From: Pseudomonadales bacterium
GTDB lineage: Bacteria > Pseudomonadota > Gammaproteobacteria > Pseudomonadales > UBA5518
Assembly: GCA_024234165.1 (NCBI GenBank)
Contig: JACKOP010000001.1
Span: forward strand, 1,278,620 to 1,342,619
DNA: 64,000 nucleotides
Reading direction: 5' to 3'
Position numbers and translations under genes: made by a program. The notes beneath the pieces were generated by a model, which saw only the letters and a program-made list of their open reading frames with translations, did not search any database and was not told the origin of the DNA. This document shows positions 44,677 through 52,281 of this stretch, in pieces (positions within the stretch are counted from its first letter, which is position 1; every line of letters starts with the position of its first letter).

Positions 44677-46403
44677 GCAGCGGGAGCCGACTGGGTTCCC
44701 CGGATCAGCCGACCCGGCAGTGCACCCGTGTGGCATCCATCGCGAAACGTGACCACACCGCTTTTGATGATGGCGCGATAACCATCGGCGTGCTGCACCA
44801 CGCGGCGCCCGGCAGCCGGAAGGTCGTACACCACCTCGGGAGCGTGCAGGCGCAGTGCGTCGAAGTCGATCACGTTGACGTCCGCCAGCATGCCAGGCTT
44901 CAGCGTGCCGCGATCCTCCAGACCGGCCGCCTGCGCGGTTCGCTCGGTCATCTGGTGCACGGCCCATTCCAGCGCAAACCGCTCTCCACGGGTGCGGTCA
45001 CGCACGTAGTGCTGCAGCACATAGGTGGGCATGCTGGCATCGCAGAGCACACCGCAGTGTGCACCACCGTCGGCAAGGCTGAGCACGGTGCTTTCATCCC
45101 TGAGCATTTCCACCTGGGTGCCGAGGTCACCCGCGCCGTAACCAAACACCGGGTAATAGAGCATGCCGCGCCCTTCGTTGGCCAGCAGCGCGTCATAGGC
45201 GATCTGCGCCGGGGATACGCCAGCACGCCGCGCGATGGCACCCACGCTGCTCGAGGGATGCGGCTCGTAGTCGGGCGGATCACCCAGCACGAAGAAGTTG
45301 TCGAAATCGCTGCCGAGGGCATCCACCAGGTCGTGGCCTGTCAGCACCGGCCTTTCCGCCAGCAGCCGCGCGCGGTACCCGGGATCGCGCAGCCTTGCCA
45401 CACGTTCGGCGCCGGTCAGCGCCAGCACTTCGCCCGCGCTCGGGCAGAGCATGAAGGGATTGGCCGAGCCCTCCCAGCCCATCAGGATGCTGACCGGGCG
45501 AGCCGCCACGTGGGGTACCAATCGTGCGCCTTCGGCATTGGCCTGCTTCACATAGGCCAGTTGTTCGCGAATGCGCGGTGCGTCGGCGTCGCGGCGATAG
45601 AACAGCACGAAGTTGACGGGGCGACCGGTTGAGAGCGACAGGCGCTTCATCCAGTCCATTTCACGCCGCCAGTCGTGGAAGTCCGACACGACCTGGTACA
45701 GACCGCGTCCGTGTTCGCCGAGCACGGCGCCGATGCGCAGCAACTCGGCTTCGTCGGCGTAGGTACCCGGCATCACGTCACCATCGCGCGTGCGGTGCAG
45801 CTCGGTGCGGGAGGTGCTGAAGCCGAGCGCCCCGGCTGCCAGCCCTTCGCGCACGATCTCGACCATGCGCTGGATGTCTTCCTCCGTCGCCGCTTCGTTG
45901 TGCACACCACGCTCACCCATGACGTAGCAGCGCACGGCGCAGTGCGGCACCTGGGCCGCGACGTCGATGACGCGCTCGCAGCGATCCAGGGCGTCCAGGT
46001 ACTCGGGGAAGCTTTCCCACTCCCAGCTGATGCCCTCGTGCAGCGCGGAACCCGGAATGTCCTCGACGTCTTCCATCACGCGGATCATGCGGTCGCGCTC
46101 CTCGTCGGTGGGTTTGCAGGGGGCAAAGCCAACCCCGCAGTTGCCCATCACCACGGTAGTGGTGCCGTGAACGGACGAGGGTTCGAGGATCGGATCCCAC
46201 GTCGCCTGCCCGTCGAAATGCGTGTGCACATCGACCCAGCCCGGCGTCACCAGCAGTCCGCTGGCGTCGATTTCCTCGCGTCCCCGGCCACCGACCTGCC
46301 CTACCTGGACGATCCTGCCGCCCGTGACGGCCACGTCACCGCTGAAGCGGTTGCGTCCTGTGCCGTCCACGATGATGCCGTTGCGAATCACCAGATCGAA
46401 CAT
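44673..46403 (-). CDS. D-aminoacylase-type amidohydrolase
   Basis: The protein has 576 residues from the ATG at 46403 (MFDLVIRNGIIVDGTGRNRF). It is a metal-dependent hydrolase of the N-acyl-D-amino-acid deacylase group: VTPGWVDVHTHFDGQATWDP gives the HxH site, and TTTVVMGNCGVGFAPC and LSLADGGAHCG follow. The C-terminal LKPGMLADVNVIDFDALRL is the usual closing strand. It removes acyl groups from D-amino acids or acts on related amides; many relatives have no known substrate. It is coupled to the DUF748 gene. Confidence 0.9.
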   Translation of the reverse strand: MFDLVIRNGIIVDGTGRNRFSGDVAVTGGRIVQVGQVGGRGREEIDASGLLVTPGWVDVHTHFDGQATWDPILEPSSVHGTTTVVMGNCGVGFAPCKPTDEERDRMIRVMEDVEDIPGSALHEGISWEWESFPEYLDALDRCERVIDVAAQVPHCAVRCYVMGERGVHNEAATEEDIQRMVEIVREGLAAGALGFSTSRTELHRTRDGDVMPGTYADEAELLRIGAVLGEHGRGLYQVVSDFHDWRREMDWMKRLSLSTGRPVNFVLFYRRDADAPRIREQLAYVKQANAEGARLVPHVAARPVSILMGWEGSANPFMLCPSAGEVLALTGAERVARLRDPGYRARLLAERPVLTGHDLVDALGSDFDNFFVLGDPPDYEPHPSSSVGAIARRAGVSPAQIAYDALLANEGRGMLYYPVFGYGAGDLGTQVEMLRDESTVLSLADGGAHCGVLCDASMPTYVLQHYVRDRTRGERFALEWAVHQMTERTAQAAGLEDRGTLKPGMLADVNVIDFDALRLHAPEVVYDLPAAGRRVVQHADGYRAIIKSGVVTFRDGCHTGALPGRLIRGTQSAPAA

Positions 46404-46438
46404 GGCCTTGCCCTCGTTGACGGTTTCGTGGATCGCCT

Positions 46439-46906
46439 CTACTTCTTCGCGTGCGGGCTGACGTAGTCGCCGACCGTGGTGCGGAACGCGACGTTCAAGC
46501 GGTTCCAGCCGTTGATCGCGATCACCGCAAGCGTCAGGTCGACGAGTGCCTTCTCGTCGAAGTGCTTGCGCGCCTCGGCATAGATATCGTCGGGAACGTC
46601 GTGCGTCGCGGCGATTCCGGTGACGGCTTCGGTCCACGCCAGCGCGGCACGCTCACGTTCGCTGTAGCAGGGCGCATCGCGCCACGCGGGCAACAGGTAC
46701 AGACGCTGTTCGGTCTCGCCCTGCGCGCGCGCATCCTTGCTGTGCATGTCCAGACACCACGCACAGCCGTTGATCTGCGATGCACGCGACTTGACGAGCT
46801 CGAGCAGGGATTCCTCGATGCCTGACTTGTGAACCTGCAGCTCGAAGTGAAGCATCGTTTTGAACGCATCCGGCGACGCGGTCCTGTAGTCCAGACGTTG
46901 TTGCAT
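46439..46906 (-). CDS. AhpD-like carboxymuconolactone decarboxylase family protein
   Basis: The protein has 155 residues. The alkylhydroperoxidase core QINGCAWCLDMHSKDAR carries the CxxC redox pair and the His that relays protons, so peroxidase activity is plausible. WTEAVTGIAATHDVPDDIYAEARKHFDEK and LAVIAINGWNRLNVAFR complete the fold. It lies 35 bases before the amidohydrolase and behind a repeat array. Confidence 0.9.
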   Translation of the reverse strand: MQQRLDYRTASPDAFKTMLHFELQVHKSGIEESLLELVKSRASQINGCAWCLDMHSKDARAQGETEQRLYLLPAWRDAPCYSERERAALAWTEAVTGIAATHDVPDDIYAEARKHFDEKALVDLTLAVIAINGWNRLNVAFRTTVGDYVSPHAKK

Positions 46907-46930
46907 GGTTCCACTCCTGCGGTGGTGAAG

Positions 46931-47305
46931 AGATGTACGGGCGAGCGGCCCAGATGTACGGGCGAGCGGCCCAGATGTACGGGCGAGCGGCCGCTCGCCC
47001 CTACGTCCGGCGGATCGCATTCCCATCGTAGGGGCGACTCGCGGTCGCCCCACAATCCGGCGGATCGCATTCCCATCGTAGGGGCGACTCGCGGTCGCCC
47101 CACAATCCGGCGGATCGCATTCCCATCGTACGGGCGAGCGGCGGTCGCCCCACAATCCGGCGGATCGCATTCCCATCGTAGGGGCGAGCGGCGGTCGCCC
47201 CACAATCCGACGGATCGCATTCCCATCGTAGGGGCGAGCGGCGGTCGCCCCACAATCCGACGGATCGCATTCCCATCGTAGGGGCGAGCGGCCGCTCGCC
47301 CCTAC
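46931..47305. repeat. Tandem array: 21-bp x3 then six 50-bp units
   Basis: AGATGTACGGGCGAGCGGCC occurs three times with a 21-base period (46931, 46952, 46973). Next, TCCCATCGTA recurs at exactly 50-base steps (47021, 47071, 47121, 47171, 47221, 47271). Each unit holds a GGGGCGA...CGGTCGCCC arm pair and CGGATCGCAT. The first and last units keep the full GGCCGC palindrome; inner ones read GACTCGCGGTCGCC or GAGCGGCGGTCGCC. It also supplies the stop codon of the next gene. Confidence 0.93.
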
Positions 47306-47838
47306 GGTCGATCCGTCGCCGCGGCCGGCTGGTAGAAGTCGGCTTTCCACATCTGTTCCTCGAGCTTCAGATGAGCGATTCGCCATCCCTCGGGCGTGCG
47401 CACGGCCTGCACGGTGTAGATGCCCCCGGCGGCCATCGGACGGTTGTGCATGTAGTACTTCATCGTCGCCACATCGCCGTGCAGCTCGACGAGGTGATTC
47501 TCCACGAAGTGCCAGGGCAGGGCCTGCCATCCCTTCCGATGGCCGAGGCTCTTCGTCAACCACGCGTAGATCTTCTCGAAGCCCTCGAGTCGCTCGCGAA
47601 GATCGAGGGGCTTCTCGCCAACGCCGACGTATTCGGCCACCGCATCCGGCGTGAACGTTCGTGCGAGCAGCGCCCGATCAAGCGTGTCGATGCCCCAGGC
47701 ATAGCGGCTGCTCAGCTCGATCACCTCCAGCCGATCGAGCGCAAGCGCGCCTGCGTCCCGTACTGCCGGCTCCGCCCGGGCGATCACGGCTCCGAGCATC
47801 AACAGGATCGCGGTCAGAATGAGTTTCGAGCGCTTCAT
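47302..47838 (-). CDS. SnoaL-like (NTF2-fold) exported protein
   Basis: The protein has 178 residues. A signal peptide (MKRSKLILTAILLMLGAVIARA) precedes an NTF2-like cone: DRLEVIELSSRYAWGIDTLDRALLARTFTPDAVAEYVG, then WHFVENHLVELHGDVATMKYYMHN. The fold is shared by many lyases, isomerases and ligand-binding proteins, and no active site can be assigned. The stop codon lies in the first bases of the repeat array, so the C-terminus may have been altered by repeat insertion. Confidence 0.82.
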   Translation of the reverse strand: MKRSKLILTAILLMLGAVIARAEPAVRDAGALALDRLEVIELSSRYAWGIDTLDRALLARTFTPDAVAEYVGVGEKPLDLRERLEGFEKIYAWLTKSLGHRKGWQALPWHFVENHLVELHGDVATMKYYMHNRPMAAGGIYTVQAVRTPEGWRIAHLKLEEQMWKADFYQPAAATDRP

Positions 47839-48282
47839 CGTCAGCTCCTCCGGATACGATTCCGATTCATCGATGTAGTCTGCTGCGCACCGTGTGGCTT
47901 CACTCCCGCAGCGCCTCGGCGCGCTCCGCGGGGCTCACCCGGACGATATCCGCAGGGACATTCTTGCCGAGTCCCGACGGCCGGAGCAATCCCGCGCAAC
48001 ACCCGCGACGGTGAGGTCACTGGACAGTGCCAGCAGCGCCACACCCAAGCACCCCACCGTACCGAAGTGGCTGACCAAGCATCCGGCGCTTCACCCTGCG
48101 CTTCACACCCACCTCGGCGTCGTGGCGGAAGAGGGTCGAGCGATGCTTCCGCGACATCACAACACCAACCCCACACGGGAGCGGCACACCGCTGCCGTGC
48201 GCCGGCGGAAAAGTCACAGCGATTGACTCTCCGGCGGCCCTTCCCTACCGTTGCCCGCAGACACGCTCCGAGGAGATCCACG
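47839..48282. other. Intergenic region with no supported gene
   Basis: This 444-base gap separates the divergent SnoaL-like and haem-barrel genes. An open frame at 47894-48226 on the plus strand has no family resemblance and an odd composition. An AGGAGA ribosome-binding site at 48271 belongs to the downstream gene. No promoter or terminator can be named with confidence. Confidence 0.6.
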
Positions 48283-49590
48283 ATGCCGCCGTCCGCAGTT
48301 CGACACCGGCTGAGAACCTGGGTCCTGGCGCTGTCGCTCGCCACCGGCGCTGCCTCGGTGGTGCCTACGGCCGAGGCGATGCCGGAGTTCGCCCGTCGCT
48401 ACAGCATGAGTTGCGCAGCCTGTCATTCGGCGTTTCCGCGCCTGAACCGCTTCGGCAAGGAGTTCGCGGCCAACAACATGCGGCTGCCGAACTGGAAGGA
48501 CACCACCGTGAAAACCGGCGATCCGTCCCTCGCGCTGCCCGCCTACCCGCCGTTCGCGGTGCGTGCGCAGGCGTACACGCAGGCCCGCAACGGCCGCTCG
48601 ATCGATCCGCTGACCGGCCGCACCGAATCCGCCAGTACCGATTTCCAGTCGCCGTATCTGGTCAAGCTGCTTTCCAGCGCGCCACTGAGCGACAACATCA
48701 CCTACTACTTCTACGCGATCATGGCCGAGAAGGGTGTCAACGGCGAGACACTGGTCGAGGACGCGTGGTTTCGCCACGCGAACGTGTTCGGCACCGGCAT
48801 CGGCATGCAACTGGGGCAGTTCCAGTTGTCGGACCTGATGTTCCCGCGCGAGGTGCGGCTGCCATTCCAGGACTTCATGCCCTACCGCATGGCGGGCGTG
48901 ACCTATGATCGCGGTGTGCTGTTCGACCGCGACCTCGGCCCGTTCGAGCTCGCGCTCGGCCTGAGCAACGGCAACGGCATCACCGACAACCTGAACATCA
49001 ACAGCCCGGGCTATCGTCGTCCGGACAAGATGTTCGACAACGATGGATCGAAGACCGTGTTCGGCCGCATCGGCACCGACATCGGGCCGGTGACGGCAGG
49101 ACTGTTCGGCCTCGATGGCGAGCAACGCAGCATCGCAGCCGGCAACGCCGGCCTCACGCGCGGTGCGCACGACTCCGACAAGCGAGTGCTCGGCCTCGAC
49201 CTGTCGGGCGACATCGATGGCAGGATCTACTGGTACGCGCAGTACCTGTGGAACTCCTGGAACGGGTTCCTCGATGCAGACCCGTCGAGGGACATGCGCT
49301 GGCACGGCGGCTTCGCCGGTGTGGACTACATCCACAGCGAACGCTGGGCGTTCTCCGCGCTGTACAACCATGCCGACGCCAACGACTTCGACCGCACGGA
49401 CACGATCTACGAAGGCATCGACATGAACAGTCTGAGCCTGACCGCATCGTACTATTTCATGCGCAACGTGAAGGGTGTGATCGAGCTGAACTACGATTTT
49501 CTCGATGCACGTCGCAAGTCGGGGCGTTACTGGACCGGCCACCTGGACCAGGAGCATTACATCCTGTTCGGACTGGACACGGCGTTCTGA
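48283..49590 (+). CDS. Outer-membrane beta-barrel protein with one c-type haem site
   Basis: The protein has 435 residues from the ATG at 48283, seven bases after AGGAGA. A signal peptide ending near TAEA is followed by a single CxxCH haem motif, SCAACHSAFPRLNRFGKEF, about residue 47. The remainder (about 85-435) is rich in alternating aromatic and polar strands (ITYYFYAIMA, IYWYAQYLWNSW, LTASYYFM) and ends in F, as a porin-like barrel does. So a short haem-bearing segment is fused to an outer-membrane barrel. Electron transfer across or at the outer membrane is possible but unproven. The next gene starts one base after its stop. Confidence 0.82.
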   Translation: MPPSAVRHRLRTWVLALSLATGAASVVPTAEAMPEFARRYSMSCAACHSAFPRLNRFGKEFAANNMRLPNWKDTTVKTGDPSLALPAYPPFAVRAQAYTQARNGRSIDPLTGRTESASTDFQSPYLVKLLSSAPLSDNITYYFYAIMAEKGVNGETLVEDAWFRHANVFGTGIGMQLGQFQLSDLMFPREVRLPFQDFMPYRMAGVTYDRGVLFDRDLGPFELALGLSNGNGITDNLNINSPGYRRPDKMFDNDGSKTVFGRIGTDIGPVTAGLFGLDGEQRSIAAGNAGLTRGAHDSDKRVLGLDLSGDIDGRIYWYAQYLWNSWNGFLDADPSRDMRWHGGFAGVDYIHSERWAFSALYNHADANDFDRTDTIYEGIDMNSLSLTASYYFMRNVKGVIELNYDFLDARRKSGRYWTGHLDQEHYILFGLDTAF

Positions 49591-49591
49591 C

Positions 49592-50101
49592 ATGCGGTGC
49601 CCACGGTGCGTTCTGCTGGCTGCACTCGCCACACTGGCGGCGTCCGGCAACACGGCCGAGGAGGACACCGCGAGCGGTCGCCTGCGGATCGAATCCGACC
49701 CGCCCGGCGCGGAGGTGATCCTGATCGGAGGCCGTGCCGGGCACACGCCGGTGACGGTCAGCGAGCGCGCGGTCTACCCGAACGACTACCGCGACGACCA
49801 AGCCGCACTGTACGGACTGGTCACGCTGCGCCGCGAAGGCTGCGCGACGGCTGTGCAGCGCGTGACGCTGGAACACCTCGCGCGCGGAATGCATGTCACG
49901 CTCGACTGCGACCCGCTCGTCACCGGTTCGCGACCCGCGGGCGATGCAACGGGTGCGCCCGCGCCGGCAGCCGCTGCCATGCCCGAAACGGTGCCCGTGC
50001 GGCGCTTACGCCAGTTGCAGGTACTGCAGGAACTGCTCGACGAGGGGCTGATCAGCGCCGAAGAGGAGCTGCGCATCCGCCGCCGCCTGCTGGCGCCATA
50101 G
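49592..50101 (+). CDS. Exported PEGA-domain protein with SHOCT-like tail
   Basis: The protein has 169 residues from the ATG at 49592. A signal peptide (MRCPRCVLLAALATLAASG) is followed by a PEGA-like domain: GRLRIESDPPGAEVILIGGRAGHTPVTV. A Pro/Ala linker leads to a short helical end, LQVLQELLDEGLISAEEELRIRRRLL, that resembles a SHOCT motif. It immediately follows the haem-barrel gene and probably shares its message. A role as a periplasmic partner is inferred from that position only. Confidence 0.75.
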   Translation: MRCPRCVLLAALATLAASGNTAEEDTASGRLRIESDPPGAEVILIGGRAGHTPVTVSERAVYPNDYRDDQAALYGLVTLRREGCATAVQRVTLEHLARGMHVTLDCDPLVTGSRPAGDATGAPAPAAAAMPETVPVRRLRQLQVLQELLDEGLISAEEELRIRRRLLAP

Positions 50102-50270
50102 GTCGGGTTTCAACCCGACGGGTCAGGCGCGTGCCCGGTCGGCGTGTCGGCATGAATGCCGACCTACGTGGGTCGGGTTTCAACCCGACGGGTCCGGCGC
50201 GTGCCTGGTCGGCATGTCGGCATGAATGCCGACCTGCGTGGGTCGGGTTCAACCCGACGGGTCCAGCGCG
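50101..50270. repeat. 70-bp tandem repeat with two palindromes per unit
   Basis: GGTCGGGTTTCAACCCGAC begins at 50101, 50171 and (with one T missing) 50241. Each of the first two units also holds the palindrome GTCGGCATGAATGCCGAC, about 40 bases on. The third unit is cut short and runs into the other repeat family. The units start right after the PEGA gene's stop. Pairs of hairpins like this are typical of REP-type elements. Confidence 0.9.
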
Positions 50271-50276
50271 TGCCCG

Positions 50277-50400
50277 GTCGCCCCCATCGTACGGGCGAGC
50301 GGCCGCTCGCCCCTACGGCCCGGCGCATCGCATCCCCATCGTACGGGCGAGCGGCCGCTCGCCCCTACGGCCCGGCGCATCGCATCCCCATCGTACGGGC
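50277..50400. repeat. Palindromic repeat cluster, 52-bp period
   Basis: Two full units and a partial third have CCATCGTA at 50284, 50336 and 50388, 52 bases apart. Each full unit carries the GGGCGAGCGGCCGCTCGCCC core and the spacer CGGCCCGGCGCATCGCATCC. The cluster ends just before the glycosyltransferase start, so any promoter for that gene must lie in or before the repeats. Confidence 0.9.
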
Positions 50401-50413
50401 GCGCCGGTGTACC

Positions 50414-51145
50414 ATGCCGGGCATGTCGACCCCACAGATCTCCTTCATCGTCCCGGCGCACGACGAGGCCGTCGCGCTGCCGGCGACGCTCGCCGCCATC
50501 CGCGCCGCCGGCGATGCGGCCGGCACGCCCTGGGAGGTGCTGGTCGTCGACGACGCGTCCACCGACGGCACCGCGCGCGTCGCCGCCGATGCCGGTGCGC
50601 GCGTGGTGCCGGTGGCACTGCGCAACATCGGCGCCGTGCGCAACGCCGGCGCGCGGGAAAGCCGCGGCGAGCTGCTGGTCTTCGTCGACGCAGACACCCG
50701 CATCACGCCCTCGCTCATCGCCGCCGCGCGCGAGGCGATCGCCGGCGGCGCCATCGGCGGCGGCGCGCGCTTCGCCTACGACGGAAAACTGCCGCTCTAC
50801 GTGCGCCTGCTGCTGCCGTATGTCGAGCGTCGCTTCGAACGCAAGAAAGTGATGCTCGGCGTGTTCCTGTTCGTCACCCGCGACGCGTTCCTCGCCGTCG
50901 GCGGTTTCGACGAGCGCTATTTCGTCGCCGAGGAAGTGCATCTCGGCGTCGCGCTGCGCAAGAAGGGCAAGCTCGTGCGGCTGGACGAACGCGTGCTCAC
51001 CAGCGGCCGCAAGTACCGCGACCATCCCTGGTGGCGTGTCATCGCGGTGATGTTGCGCATCCGCCAGAGCGTGCCCGCAGGCCGCGCCTTCGTACAGGAC
51101 CGCGCCAACCTCGGCTACTGGTACGACGCACGACGTCGCGAGTGA
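50414..51145 (+). CDS. Family 2 glycosyltransferase
   Basis: The protein has 243 residues from the ATG at 50414; an ATG at 50423 (MSTPQISF) is equally possible. It is a GT-A fold: ISFIVPAHDEAVALPATL, WEVLVVDDASTDGTA, then LLVFVDADTRITPSL with the DxD metal site. GGFDERYFVAEEVHLGVALRK supplies the later acidic motif. No membrane helices are present. It probably transfers a sugar in envelope polymer or glycolipid synthesis. It lies ten bases before the lipid-desaturase gene, so glycolipid work is possible. Confidence 0.9.
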   Translation: MPGMSTPQISFIVPAHDEAVALPATLAAIRAAGDAAGTPWEVLVVDDASTDGTARVAADAGARVVPVALRNIGAVRNAGARESRGELLVFVDADTRITPSLIAAAREAIAGGAIGGGARFAYDGKLPLYVRLLLPYVERRFERKKVMLGVFLFVTRDAFLAVGGFDERYFVAEEVHLGVALRKKGKLVRLDERVLTSGRKYRDHPWWRVIAVMLRIRQSVPAGRAFVQDRANLGYWYDARRRE

Positions 51146-51155
51146 GACCGCCACC

Positions 51156-51908
51156 ATGAGTTACAAACGCATCGCCACCGTCACCTGCCTCACCTTCTAC
51201 GCGCTGCTTGGCGTCGCGCTGCTGCAGGTCGACTACGCCGCCATACCACCGATCGCGCTTGCGGTCAGCATTCCGCTGGCGCTTTTCCTCGCCGACTTCC
51301 TCTCCGGCCTGGTGCACGTCTTCCTCGACTACTACCCGATCAACGGGAAGGCCGGCTTCGACCGCATGTACGTCTACTCCGGCAAACGCAACAGCGACGA
51401 ATTCAAGGCGTTGCGCCGCGCGGTTTACGCACACCCGGACGCGCGGCTGATCGACCACCTCGCCTACAGCTTCAAGATCCACCACGATCGGCCACGGGCG
51501 ATGAACCGCAAGATCTACCCGGTGCATGTCTTCGAAACGGTGATTCCTGCGAGCGTCGTCGTGCTGCTGTCGTTCGCCGCGCCGCCGGCGATCGCGTTCA
51601 CCCTCGCCGTCGCCGGCTTCCTGGTCGCCAACGTGCAGTTCATCCACGCCTGCGTGCATGACACTCCGCGCTCTCGCGTCTGGAAGCCCGTCATCCACCG
51701 CCTGCAGCGCTGGCACGTGATGTACTCCGCGCGCACGCACGGCATCCACCACCGCGAAGGCGTGTCGAATTTCTGCCTCGTCACCGGCTGGGCGAACCCG
51801 CTGCTCAACCCGCTGTTCCGGCTGATGCTGCGCGTGGGCATCGCGGATCGCTACCACTGGGCGCCACCCGGCGCGCCGCTGCCGCAACCGGGCACGCTGG
51901 ACGACTGA
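51156..51908 (+). CDS. CarF/PEDS1 (Kua/TMEM189)-type lipid desaturase
   Basis: The protein has 250 residues. About four membrane helices and the His-rich diiron pattern of the lipid desaturase domain are present: DFLSGLVHVFLDYYP, SFKIHHDRP, FIHACVHDTP and HGIHHREGVSNFCLVTGWANP. CarF of myxobacteria and PEDS1 of animals, in this family, form the vinyl-ether bond of plasmalogens from ether lipids. Whether this protein does so is unknown: no ether-lipid synthesis gene is in the window. It forms a unit with the glycosyltransferase gene upstream. Confidence 0.85.
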   Translation: MSYKRIATVTCLTFYALLGVALLQVDYAAIPPIALAVSIPLALFLADFLSGLVHVFLDYYPINGKAGFDRMYVYSGKRNSDEFKALRRAVYAHPDARLIDHLAYSFKIHHDRPRAMNRKIYPVHVFETVIPASVVVLLSFAAPPAIAFTLAVAGFLVANVQFIHACVHDTPRSRVWKPVIHRLQRWHVMYSARTHGIHHREGVSNFCLVTGWANPLLNPLFRLMLRVGIADRYHWAPPGAPLPQPGTLDD

Positions 51909-52281
51909 ACGTCGCCGTTCGCGCGACGTTCGCCCTTCACCCGCACATGCCACCCGCACATGCACCAGGATCTGCTCGATCGGCGCCGGCTCCTCGATGC
52001 TGGCCATGACTCGCACGGCCTTGCCTCAGCGTACGCACGTCTCCACGTCGATGTACGCACGTCTCCACGTCGATGTTGATCGAACACACGCTGCTGCCGT
52101 TGCGCCCGCGTCATCGACGCCCGCGATGCCGGAAGCGCGCGATCGCCGGGAAGCGCTGCACGCCCTGAAGTGACGATCCTGTCATCCACGGCGTCGAACC
52201 GTGACATCCGCCCTGTGCCTGTTATCTAATCGCCCCCGAGTGCATCCTCCGCAGCGCTGCTGCGTCGTGCGGAGGCCGCGC
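51909..52281. other. Intergenic region with a 22-bp tandem duplication
   Basis: No gene is supported in this 373-base gap. It holds a perfect direct repeat of GTACGCACGTCTCCACGTCG plus AT (52031-52052 and 52053-52074). A GGAGG at 52271-52275 is the ribosome-binding site of the next gene. A few open frames on the minus strand have no family match. Confidence 0.6.

Noticed and set aside
46829..47281. Open frames on both strands through the repeat array, giving repetitive proteins
   Set aside because: They only translate the repeat units (recurring R-R-S-P/P-I-V-G blocks) and have no ribosome-binding site or family match.
47021..47305. Possible CRISPR array (six units at a 50-base period)
   Set aside because: The whole 50-base unit is repeated, including the part that would be the spacer, and no cas gene is nearby. 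Unique spacers are the defining feature of CRISPR and are absent.
47894..48226. 110-codon open frame between the SnoaL-like and haem-barrel genes
   Set aside because: It has no recognisable domain, an odd composition rich in His, Pro and Arg, and no convincing ribosome-binding site.
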